Assembly: GCA_018238825.1 (NCBI GenBank)
Contig: JABCSP010000044.1
Location: forward strand, 1-11,389
Direction of reading: 5' to 3'
From: Candidatus Thorarchaeota archaeon
GTDB lineage: Archaea > Asgardarchaeota > Thorarchaeia > Thorarchaeales > Thorarchaeaceae
Length of the DNA: 11,389 nt
The notes beneath the pieces are model-generated. The model worked only from the letters and a program-made list of their open reading frames with translations, did no database searches and was not told the DNA's origin. Made by a program: the position numbers and the translations under genes. Below, piece after piece: positions 5,672-11,389 of the stretch (positions are counted from its first letter, which is position 1; each line of letters begins with the position of its first letter).

Positions 5672-6769
5672 ATGCCCTACACGAAGAATGCTGTGGAAAA
5701 TATGAATATCAAAATGAATCTAACATCATCCGATACTTTGAAACCGAAACCTGCGGATGTTTTGAAGATTCCCTTCGGAACTGTCTTCACAGATCATATG
5801 TTTTCCATGAAATATCTTGATGGTCAATGGGATGGTGCTAGTATTCACTCCTACAGAGACCTGTCTCTTAATCCTGCAGCTCTTTGTTTACACTATGGGC
5901 AAGGAATCTTTGAAGGAATGAAAGCATACCACCGAGGTGGCAGAACTCTCCTATTTCGTCCTGAGCGCAATTTCATTCGATTGAATGAATCTGCGGCTCG
6001 AATGGTTATGCCAGAAGTTGATACTGATTTTGCTCTCAGTGCTTTGAAAAAATTACTAAAGATTGAATGTGAATGGGTGCCTGATGCCCGGGGAAGTTCT
6101 CTTTACGTCCGACCGACAATGATTGGTACTGAGGCTAGGTTGGGTGTAAAACCATCTGATGAATATCTCTTCTATATTATCTTGAGCCCTGTTGGCCCTT
6201 ACTTTAAGGAGGGTTTCAGTCCTGTGAAAATCTTCCTGAGCACAGAACATGTAAGAGCTGTAAGAGGTGGAGTCGGTGCAGCAAAGACGATGGGAAATTA
6301 CGCTGCAAGTCTTCTTGCTGGTACAAAGGCTGCTGAGGTTGGACATTCCCAAGTTCTATGGATGGATGCACTTGAACACAAATATCTTGAAGAAGTTGGT
6401 ACAATGAACATCTTTGTGAATTTTGATGATGAACTAGTTACTCCCCCTCTTACGGGTTCAATCCTTTCAGGGATAACTCGCGATTCTGTTTTGACACTGG
6501 CCAAAGATATGGGTCTCAATATAAAGGAACGTCAGATTTCGATAGATGAAGTAATTGAGGGAATTGCATCAGGAAAAGTAACTGAGATGTTTGGGTGTGG
6601 TACTGCAGCAATAATTGCACCTGTAGGATCATTATGGTACAATAATAATAGCTACACAGTTTCAGATGGAAATACCGGCCAACTCACACAACATCTATTC
6701 GACGAGCTTACCGGTATACAATCTGGAGAACGTGAAGATCCCTATGGGTGGGTTGTTGAAGTAGACTAG
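5672..6769 (+). CDS. ilvE: Branched-chain amino acid aminotransferase (EC 2.6.1.42)
   Basis: A PLP enzyme that moves the amino group between Leu/Ile/Val and 2-oxoglutarate, either for synthesis or for degradation. The 365-residue length and the motifs fit the long fold-type IV form found in Bacillus and mitochondria rather than the ~300-residue E. coli form. Seen: FGTVFTDHMF (35-44), HYGQGIFEGMKAY (74-86), RPERNFIRLNESAARM (96-111), LYVRPTMIGTEARLGV (144-159), SPVGPYFKEG (172-181), the PLP lysine K205 in GVGAAKTMGNYAASL, EVGTMNIF (241-248), SGITRDS (266-272), and GCGTAA (308-313) for the cofactor phosphate. ATG 5672 has AGAGG a few bases upstream; ATG 5702 (MNIKMNLTS) would give an N-terminus nearer to Bacillus homologues. 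It ends 6 nt before the end of the convergent acidic gene. It may work with the glutamate dehydrogenase upstream. Confidence 0.93.
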   Translation: MPYTKNAVENMNIKMNLTSSDTLKPKPADVLKIPFGTVFTDHMFSMKYLDGQWDGASIHSYRDLSLNPAALCLHYGQGIFEGMKAYHRGGRTLLFRPERNFIRLNESAARMVMPEVDTDFALSALKKLLKIECEWVPDARGSSLYVRPTMIGTEARLGVKPSDEYLFYIILSPVGPYFKEGFSPVKIFLSTEHVRAVRGGVGAAKTMGNYAASLLAGTKAAEVGHSQVLWMDALEHKYLEEVGTMNIFVNFDDELVTPPLTGSILSGITRDSVLTLAKDMGLNIKERQISIDEVIEGIASGKVTEMFGCGTAAIIAPVGSLWYNNNSYTVSDGNTGQLTQHLFDELTGIQSGEREDPYGWVVEVD

Positions 6770-6775
6770 TGTGTA

Positions 6776-7171
6776 TCACCAGTCAAATTCTTTTTTCTCA
6801 GCATCTGAAACTTCTGGTTCTTTAGTTTCTAGAGAATCCCATGCCGGAGGTGGGTCTAACGTAGCCGCCGGTTCACCAGCAGGAAGTGGAATAGGTTCCT
6901 CGTCTTCCTTCTCTACGTCACCAAGAGTGTCTGGAGGTAGTTCTTCTTCTTTTTCCTCCTCCTCCTCTTCTTCTTCCTCAGCATCTTGTAACTTGAATTC
7001 GGTTACAAGTTTCCCTTGCTCGATCTTCTCTAGAAGTAATCTGAACATACGTTCAACAACTACACTTCTGCCTTTAGCTTCAAATTCGATATTACCTATC
7101 TCAAATTCAACTTCGGCGTAATCAGATTTCTTCTTCTTGCCTTTGTCTTCAATTACTTCTTCTTCTGACAT
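6776..7171 (-). CDS. Small, very acidic protein with Glu-rich and Pro-rich low-complexity region
   Basis: A 131-residue protein of unknown function. Residues 1-16 hold a Glu stretch then Lys stretch (DKGKKKKS). Residues 18-60 form the only part with a domain-like pattern (YAEVEFEIGNIEFEAKG, then a helix VVVERMFRLLLEKIEQGK). Residues 64-78 are nearly pure Glu, followed by a Pro/Glu/Asp-rich tail ending in EKKEFDW. The tail is probably disordered. I chose the ATG at 7171 since upstream extension in this frame (to 7231) crosses the divergent promoter and would overlap the ferredoxin gene start. A TATA-like block lies about 23 nt before this ATG, so the message may be leaderless. It is divergent from the ferredoxin/tungstoenzyme pair. 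A link to that operon is possible but not shown. The beta-strand plus helix part might be a small binding module. Confidence 0.68.
   Translation of the reverse strand: MSEEEVIEDKGKKKKSDYAEVEFEIGNIEFEAKGRSVVVERMFRLLLEKIEQGKLVTEFKLQDAEEEEEEEEEKEEELPPDTLGDVEKEDEEPIPLPAGEPAATLDPPPAWDSLETKEPEVSDAEKKEFDW
6941..6979. repeat. 39-nt pure polypyrimidine (plus strand) tract of TCT/TCC units
   Basis: Every base from 6941 to 6979 on the plus strand is C or T, mostly as TTC, TCT and TCC triplets. On the minus strand it encodes the Glu run of the acidic protein. Such tracts are prone to slippage and can form triplex DNA; whether this matters here is not visible. Confidence 0.85.
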
Positions 7172-7189
7172 TGTACACAACCTAGCCTC

Positions 7190-7199
7190 TTTTATTATT
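7190..7199. promoter_or_regulatory. Candidate shared TATA element between divergent genes
   Basis: TTTTATTATT is centred near 7194. Twenty-five nt to the right falls near 7220, shortly before the ferredoxin ATG at 7230. Twenty-three nt to the left is the acidic-protein ATG at 7171. One AT-rich element could therefore place transcripts in both directions, with a very short leader on one side and none on the other. Only 58 nt separate the two start codons, which leaves little room for two separate promoters. Confidence 0.4.
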
Positions 7200-7229
7200 C
7201 CAACCCTAATAACAGTGTAGGCTATATTC

Positions 7230-7790
7230 ATGCCAAAGAATTATAGAGAGGTAGTATCTAACATAATAGACCACGAGGTGGTTTATTTGCCATCACAATT
7301 GATAGTTGATTTCAATAAGTGTACAGGGTGTCGAATCTGTGAGCTGGCTTGTTCAGCAAAACATGAAGGCAAATTCCAACCGAGCCTTGCCCGTTTGAAA
7401 ATTATACGTTATGATGATTTGGGAATTGATATACCAAATGTCTGTGGACCTTGTGAAACTGCGCCCTGTGTAGACATTTGCCCTGTCTTTGCGATGCGTA
7501 GAGACCCGATTACCAAAATGACCTATATTGATGAAGACATGTGCATTCTCTGTAAATCCTGTGTGGGCGCATGTGTGAATGGAGTCATTCTTCTTGATAC
7601 AGTAAAGATGAGGATTATCAAGTGTGACCATTGTGGTGGAGACCCCGAATGTGCGAAGGCGTGCCCAACTGGAGCGATTACGTACGGTCCTGATACATCA
7701 CTAGCTACAGTCGATAGACATGGAAAGATTTTGAGTTACATGAAAGAGATTGAACGAACTGATAAGGTACATGAAACTGGGGCTGAGTGA
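7230..7790 (+). CDS. Four-cluster [4Fe-4S] ferredoxin-like electron-transfer subunit
   Basis: A 186-residue cytoplasmic iron-sulfur protein of the HycB/DmsB-like type. It has sixteen Cys in four groups: C31-C34-C37-C41 (CTGCRICELAC), C72-C75-C80-C84 (CGPCETAPCVDIC), C105-C108-C111-C115 (CILCKSCVGAC) and C132-C135-C141-C145 (CDHCGGDPECAKAC). This is enough for four [4Fe-4S] clusters. No signal peptide, Tat motif or membrane segment is seen. Its stop codon overlaps the GTG start of the aldehyde oxidoreductase gene by 4 nt, so the two are translated together. It most likely shuttles electrons from that tungstoenzyme to ferredoxin or another acceptor. Comparable pairs are known for Pyrococcus WOR5 and for the Aromatoleum AOR complex. 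The ATG at 7230 lies close to the likely transcript start. Confidence 0.9.
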   Translation: MPKNYREVVSNIIDHEVVYLPSQLIVDFNKCTGCRICELACSAKHEGKFQPSLARLKIIRYDDLGIDIPNVCGPCETAPCVDICPVFAMRRDPITKMTYIDEDMCILCKSCVGACVNGVILLDTVKMRIIKCDHCGGDPECAKACPTGAITYGPDTSLATVDRHGKILSYMKEIERTDKVHETGAE

Positions 7791-9682
7791 TTGTGGCTGG
7801 CGGCTATACTGGAAAAATCCTTCGCGTCAATCTAACTGAGGAGAAATTCAAGATTGAAACTCTTCCGGACGAATGGATTAAGCCATACATCGGTGGCGAC
7901 GGTTTTGGAGCTAAACTCCTTTTTGAAGAACTCCCCGCTGGAATCGATCCATTAAGTGAACAGAATAAACTGATTATTGCCACAGGACCAATAACAGGTA
8001 CAATGTGGCCAATGAGTGGAAGAACTGTTCTTATCTCAAAGGCCCCATTGACTGGAATCTGGGGTGAGTCTCATGTTGGAGGCTTCCTGGGAGCTGAGCT
8101 CAAGTATGCTGGATATGACATGCTTGTTATTGAAGGAAAATCTGAGAAACCCGTTTACATTGATATCCATGATTCCGACTTACAATTAAGAGATGCAAAA
8201 AACAAGTGGGGTTTTACAACAGATACGGTAACTACGGCAATCAAGAAAGACAAGCATGATCCCGATGTTCAGGTTGCTGCAATCGGTCCTGCAGGCGAAC
8301 GAAAAGTTCGATATGCCTCAGTGATGATTAATCACGCTCGTGCAGCTGGAAGAACAGGAATGGGAGCTGTTCTAGGAAGTAAGAATGTCAAGGCAATTGC
8401 GATACGAGGACATGGAGCAGTAGAAGTTCATGATCTTGAAGGTTTCATGAAATTTGCCAAAGAAGGTCATATGAGAGTAAGAACGAACCCAATAGCTCAG
8501 GAAATGAGTAAAGTTGGAACATGGGGCCTAGTAGCTGTCAAACAAGAAATTGGTGAGCTTCCAACATTCAATCATCAAACAGGAGTATTTGATGGTTGGG
8601 AGAAATTGAGTGGAGATTACATTCGTCCTCGATACACAATTGGAGATAGAGCCTGCTTTGGATGTAGTCTGGGTTGTAAAAAGGTGAATTATATTCAAGA
8701 TGGTCCTTTTGCAGGAACTTTGGAAGAAGGACCCGAATACGAAGGTCTCATGGCCTTTGGGAGCCTATTAGGTATTGATGATTTTGCAACTACTCTGAAA
8801 GCTAATCAAATCTGCAATAGATATGGAATGGATATCATATCTGCAGGTTCAACAATCGCATTTGCAATCGAAGCCTTTGTCAAGGGTGCTATCACAGAGA
8901 AGGATACAGGTGGACTCAAACTCGAGTGGGGTAACAGAGAACAATTAATCAAATTGCTCGAAATGATTGGCGAGCGTGATGGTTTTGGTGCACTCTTGGC
9001 TGAAGGGAGCAAGAGAGCAGCAGATTCCCTTGGGAGAGGTACCGCCAAATTTGCTATCCATGTGAAAGGGATGGAAGTGTCGGGCCAAGATGGAAGAACC
9101 CATAGAAGTATTGCACTTGGTCATGCTACCGGAGCAAGAGGGGCAGACCATCTCAGAAGCCTGGTGGTTGTAGATCAGCTTGGATATGAGGATGTAGCTG
9201 CAAAACGATGGGGTGCAGATAAGCTACCTGAGATTATCGACCCATACACAGAGAAATACAAAGCTAATGCCGTCTTTGAATCTGAGAATGCATATTGTAT
9301 CCGAGATACTCTCATTGTATGCTGGTACACAGTTTCTTGGCCTCCTATTTTCTGGATGGAGGACTTTGCAAAGATATTACCTCTTGCAACTGGAGAGAAT
9401 TATTTCAGCAAGGTTGAGAATCTAACTGAGATAGCGGAACGTCAGGTCACTCTTAAACGGCTATTCAATGCACGCGAGGGGATAACTAAGAAGGATGATT
9501 CATTGCCTGATAGATTCACAAAGGACCCAATGCCTGAGGGACCTGGAAAAGGACAAACTGTTGATTTGGAGCCTATGCTCAGAGATTACTATACACTTCG
9601 TGGCTGGGATTTAGAAACTGGTCTACCTACTGATAAGACAATGAAAAGATTATCTTTGGAGTGGACAAAAGCCCACTCCTAG
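7787..9682 (+). CDS. Aldehyde:ferredoxin oxidoreductase family protein (tungstopterin enzyme)
   Basis: The family oxidises aldehydes to acids with a bis-pterin tungsten cofactor and one [4Fe-4S] cluster. The 631-residue length is normal (about 600-650). Seen: GYTGKILRVNLT (6-17), IGGDGFGAKLL (35-45), TGPITGT...SGRTVLISKAPLTG (66-90), the pterin-binding GRTGMGAVLGSKNVKAI (188-204), GPEYEG (315-320) and GADHL (452-456) near the expected active-site Glu and His, and cluster ligands C290-xx-C293-xxx-C297 with C512 (RDTLIVC), which match Pyrococcus furiosus AOR C288, C291, C295 and C494. The earliest start is GTG 7787: TGA lies directly upstream and GGGG is 5 nt before it; GTG 7793 is the alternative. 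It overlaps the upstream four-cluster ferredoxin gene by 4 nt. The actual substrate (aliphatic, aromatic or sugar aldehyde, or an aromatic acid thioester as in benzoyl-CoA reductase BamB-type relatives) cannot be told by eye. Confidence 0.93.
   Translation: MIVAGGYTGKILRVNLTEEKFKIETLPDEWIKPYIGGDGFGAKLLFEELPAGIDPLSEQNKLIIATGPITGTMWPMSGRTVLISKAPLTGIWGESHVGGFLGAELKYAGYDMLVIEGKSEKPVYIDIHDSDLQLRDAKNKWGFTTDTVTTAIKKDKHDPDVQVAAIGPAGERKVRYASVMINHARAAGRTGMGAVLGSKNVKAIAIRGHGAVEVHDLEGFMKFAKEGHMRVRTNPIAQEMSKVGTWGLVAVKQEIGELPTFNHQTGVFDGWEKLSGDYIRPRYTIGDRACFGCSLGCKKVNYIQDGPFAGTLEEGPEYEGLMAFGSLLGIDDFATTLKANQICNRYGMDIISAGSTIAFAIEAFVKGAITEKDTGGLKLEWGNREQLIKLLEMIGERDGFGALLAEGSKRAADSLGRGTAKFAIHVKGMEVSGQDGRTHRSIALGHATGARGADHLRSLVVVDQLGYEDVAAKRWGADKLPEIIDPYTEKYKANAVFESENAYCIRDTLIVCWYTVSWPPIFWMEDFAKILPLATGENYFSKVENLTEIAERQVTLKRLFNAREGITKKDDSLPDRFTKDPMPEGPGKGQTVDLEPMLRDYYTLRGWDLETGLPTDKTMKRLSLEWTKAHS
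9658..9679. terminator. Perfect 7-bp hairpin at the end of the tungstoenzyme gene
   Basis: GGAGTGG (9658-9664) and CCACTCC (9673-9679) pair perfectly around an 8-nt loop, immediately before the TAG stop at 9680-9682. Because the next gene is convergent and ends at 9698, the hairpin could act at the 3' end of both transcripts. No long T run follows on either strand, so it may stabilise the mRNA end rather than stop transcription. Confidence 0.4.
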
Positions 9683-9697
9683 ATAGCAGTAAGATTA

Positions 9698-10657
9698 TCA
9701 CATTCGAATATAATCGACGCGATGTGGGTTTCCACATGAAGGGCATGCATATTGGTCTGGTCCAGTCCAATCGATTTGCTCCCATGACATAGGTGCTCCA
9801 CAATTTGTACATTTGTTCTTGATAACTGGCTTCACAAAGACAGTACCTGCACCACCACTACTTGCACTAGTTTCCATCTCTTGGGTTGTTTCAGTAGCTA
9901 CGGGACTTGGTGTAATGCTAGCTGTTTCACTAACTATGTATTGACTTAGTGGATGATGAGGTGTGATGTAACTAAATGGTCTAACCAACCAGTCTAAATG
10001 TTCTCTTGGTAAATTATCCCAAACACGTGTTTGCCATACACGGACCAAATGGTCTTGCCTTGGTATTTTACCTCTCACCTCAAAATTACCACTAGTCGCC
10101 TTGATCTTTAGCTTGTTTCCCTTAGCCTCAAATGTTTCAACCATGTATAATGGGAAGATGAATAATTTTCTTGATTTGGCATCAAATTGATAGAGTCTAT
10201 AGTTTGTAAGAATGAAACTCTCTGGGAAGTATGTGAACACCTCTTCTCCCTTCAACCAAGCAAAGGTCTGATAGAAATGTCTTGAAAACGGTCGATGATA
10301 TCCGACTGAAATCCAACGATTGTACGGATGGTCTGGATGAACAAATGGAATTCCACTGACCTCACATAATTTTATCTGGCCGCCCACACGAAGACTTTCA
10401 AACTCTCTTAGACCCAAGGCTGCACGCATTTCTTCCCGCTTAGGCATTGCACCAACAACATTCACAATTCCATTTGTGACTTTGAACATTGCTGAATTGG
10501 AAGTAAGTTTGTACTCCTTTATGACGTGAAGCGGAAGACTTACACTACTTCTGGAACCTCGATCGAACTGGATGAGTCTATAGTTCGTTAGAATATATTC
10601 TTGATGTTGCGCAAGTACTCGCTCATTCTCAATCGGAATATATGTTAATGATGACAC
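9698..10657 (-). CDS. Two tandem PH/GRAM-like domains plus C-terminal zinc ribbon, unknown function
   Basis: The 319-residue protein contains two copies of a ~125-residue unit. EYILTNYRLIQFD (20-32) matches SFILTNYRLYQFD (147-159), LPLHVIKEY (41-49) matches FPLYMVETF (168-176), and HPDHPYNRWI (107-116) matches TPHHPLSQYI (232-241). The ILTNYRL strand followed by PL..I and alternating strands is the pattern of bacterial PH-like or GRAM-like beta barrels, which often bind lipids or partner proteins. A Thr/Ser/Glu-rich linker (243-271) leads to a zinc ribbon with C283, C286, C305 and C308 (CTNCGAPMSW...YACPSCGNP). No transmembrane helix is seen. The GTG start is firm: a TGA codon lies two codons upstream, and GGTGA sits 8 nt before it. 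A role at membranes or in signalling is only a guess. Confidence 0.78.
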   Translation of the reverse strand: MSSLTYIPIENERVLAQHQEYILTNYRLIQFDRGSRSSVSLPLHVIKEYKLTSNSAMFKVTNGIVNVVGAMPKREEMRAALGLREFESLRVGGQIKLCEVSGIPFVHPDHPYNRWISVGYHRPFSRHFYQTFAWLKGEEVFTYFPESFILTNYRLYQFDAKSRKLFIFPLYMVETFEAKGNKLKIKATSGNFEVRGKIPRQDHLVRVWQTRVWDNLPREHLDWLVRPFSYITPHHPLSQYIVSETASITPSPVATETTQEMETSASSGGAGTVFVKPVIKNKCTNCGAPMSWEQIDWTGPDQYACPSCGNPHRVDYIRM

Positions 10658-10713
10658 AGTTCATTTCACCAGCTGAATTAATTTGTATGAATATCAATGA
10701 AGAATCTTTTAGC

Positions 10714-10723
10714 GAATTAAAAC
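10714..10723 (-). promoter_or_regulatory. Candidate TATA box for the PH-like/zinc-ribbon gene
   Basis: On the minus strand this reads GTTTTAATTC, about 60 nt before the GTG start. A transcript start about 25 nt downstream leaves a leader of about 35 nt that includes the GGTGA ribosome-binding motif (10666-10670). The region is AT-rich overall, so other positions are possible. Confidence 0.33.
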
Positions 10724-10759
10724 ATTGGTTGTACATGGTCGTTTTGCCCTAAAAACCAT

Positions 10760-11080
10760 TTAACCCTGCATATGACCTTGCATCTGTCTTGGAATTGAAA
10801 TGTACAACACATCTTCGAATCCAAGGACTCCATGTCCACTGGGATTCACAAGTCTTACATGATCATCGAAGACATCTTCGACTCGAACATTCGGAATCTT
10901 GGCCAGAGTGTCTTTCTGCGTATATCTTAGATATACAGTGAAGGTCTGTCCAGTAGTTTTCAAATCTTGGAAAATTGTTCTCCAGTCCGGCAAGCTAAAA
11001 GTTCCTCCGTACACTACTCTCCGTTCCGGTGTGCATTTAATACTTGCTGCTTGGGTACTAGGTATTGAGAATTCCATCAT
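10760..11080 (-). CDS. Small beta-rich protein, unknown function, start overlaps the DUF123 gene
   Basis: A 106-residue protein I do not recognise. A polar N-terminus and RRVVYGGTFSLPDWRTIFQDLK (21-41) are followed by strands TFTVYLRYT (46-54), RVEDVFDDHVRLVNP (66-80) and VLGFEDVLYISIPR (85-98), then a Gln/Gly/Met-rich tail. The strand pattern with a DDHVRLVNPSG turn and a final FEDVxxISI strand recalls small beta-barrel (Sm-like) folds, but I see no Sm signature that I would rely on. I chose the ATG pair at 11080/11077; a TTG at 11098 would add six residues. Either way the start lies inside the 3' end of the DUF123 gene (overlap at least 23 nt), which indicates one transcript and coupled translation. 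No strong Shine-Dalgarno is seen, which fits coupling. Confidence 0.6.
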   Translation of the reverse strand: MMEFSIPSTQAASIKCTPERRVVYGGTFSLPDWRTIFQDLKTTGQTFTVYLRYTQKDTLAKIPNVRVEDVFDDHVRLVNPSGHGVLGFEDVLYISIPRQMQGHMQG

Positions 11081-11389
11081 ACGTAATTCTTGGTTCAAGC
11101 TTCAGGTCCATAAACACATCTTGGATTTTCCTTTCAAGACCCTTATCTATCTTTGATTGATATAGATGAGTCCCGCATTGTTGTTTACAATCTGATGCAC
11201 CAAAACCTCTTGGTCCCGGAGTGACATCGACCATTCTATCAATACTCTTAGCAATTTCACATTCTGCTGGAGATGAACTCTCTGACCATACCGAAGCTCG
11301 AATTTTAGAATCTGAATTTAGGAGATGGTCTATGTGCCAATGGACTGTCTTCTCAGATCGAAAGTGTCTACGTATACGATTCTCAAGAC
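11058..11389 (-). CDS. DUF123 / Uri-like GIY-YIG-type nuclease (partial, N-terminus outside window)
   Basis: An open frame of 110 codons enters from the right edge and ends with TAG at 11058-11060; it has no start in the window. Its translation holds the DUF123 (COG1833) signature in order: RIRRHFRSEKTVHWHIDHLL, then PAECEIAKSI, then GFGASDCKQQCGTHLY. In the family these read RxxRHxRxxKxxxWHIDYLL, ECxLA and GFGSSDCxCxSHLxY. These small proteins (about 130-150 residues) are GIY-YIG-related predicted endonucleases, sometimes fused to endonuclease III, and are likely to act on DNA. About 35-40 N-terminal residues, including the GIY/YIG-type strands, would be beyond the window. After the last motif there is an extra tail of about 37 residues, ending DGILNT. 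It overlaps the start of the small beta-rich gene downstream. Confidence 0.85.
   Translation of the reverse strand, partial: LENRIRRHFRSEKTVHWHIDHLLNSDSKIRASVWSESSSPAECEIAKSIDRMVDVTPGPRGFGASDCKQQCGTHLYQSKIDKGLERKIQDVFMDLKLEPRITYDGILNT

Noticed and set aside
5638..5820. 60-codon frame overlapping the start of the aminotransferase
   Set aside because: It is out of frame with the clear BCAT N-terminal motif FGTVFTDHMF and has no support of its own.
6771..7121. Ser-rich 116-codon plus-strand frame
   Set aside because: It is the mirror of the Glu-run gene: TCT/TCC triplets read as Ser. The minus frame has a better start and promoter placement and a plausible folded part.
7787..9682. Reading the large tungstoenzyme subunit as specifically a benzoyl-CoA reductase (BamB) or a sugar oxidoreductase
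   Set aside because: The family is clear, but substrate subfamily cannot be decided by eye and no aromatic-degradation or sugar-pathway genes are nearby.
1..11389. CRISPR array, insertion sequence, phage, toxin-antitoxin or defence island
   Set aside because: No regularly spaced repeats, transposase or integrase motifs, terminal inverted repeats or paired toxin/antitoxin genes were seen. The DUF123 nuclease alone is a common archaeal housekeeping-type gene.

Overview
The window looks like chromosomal DNA from an archaeon. Archaeal-type families occur here (a PAC2-family protein, a DUF123 nuclease, a tungsten aldehyde oxidoreductase with a four-cluster ferredoxin partner). TATA-like boxes lie about 25 nt before plausible transcript starts, and several starts follow a GGTG motif that would pair with the CACC of an archaeal 16S rRNA 3' end. 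TTG and GTG starts are common. An Asgard or related anaerobic lineage is plausible, but no marker here fixes the lineage. Genes are densely packed; the longest gap is about 180 nt. I see no tRNA, rRNA, CRISPR array, insertion sequence or phage gene.

Left part (1-3365): the N-terminal part of a uridine-phosphorylase-type nucleoside phosphorylase runs off the left edge on the minus strand. It diverges from a small winged-helix protein, which converges on a divergent PRPP-synthetase-like gene. A gap of about 180 nt with several inverted repeats follows, then a HTH/zinc-ribbon protein of unknown role, convergent with a PAC2-family protein.

Middle part (3366-7171): a bacterial-type NADP glutamate dehydrogenase with a good TATA box and a T-rich terminator; a coiled-coil protein that is an internal tandem duplication; a branched-chain amino acid aminotransferase; and a small, very acidic protein with a 39-nt pure pyrimidine tract in its gene.

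Right part (7190-11389): a two-gene operon for a four-[4Fe-4S] ferredoxin-like subunit and an aldehyde:ferredoxin oxidoreductase family protein, ending in a hairpin. A minus-strand protein made of two PH/GRAM-like domains plus a C-terminal zinc ribbon follows, then a small beta-rich protein whose start overlaps the end of a DUF123 (Uri-like) nuclease gene entering from the right edge. That nuclease frame has no start codon inside the window.

Metabolic reading (inference): the aminotransferase passes amino groups to 2-oxoglutarate, glutamate dehydrogenase interconverts glutamate and 2-oxoglutarate with NADP(H), and the tungstoenzyme pair oxidises aldehydes while reducing ferredoxin. This would fit an anaerobe that uses amino acids, though the first two enzymes could equally be biosynthetic. 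The nucleoside phosphorylase and PRPP-synthetase-like gene point to nucleoside and phosphoribosyl metabolism. No complete new system is evident; the most novel material is the set of duplicated or fused unknown proteins.
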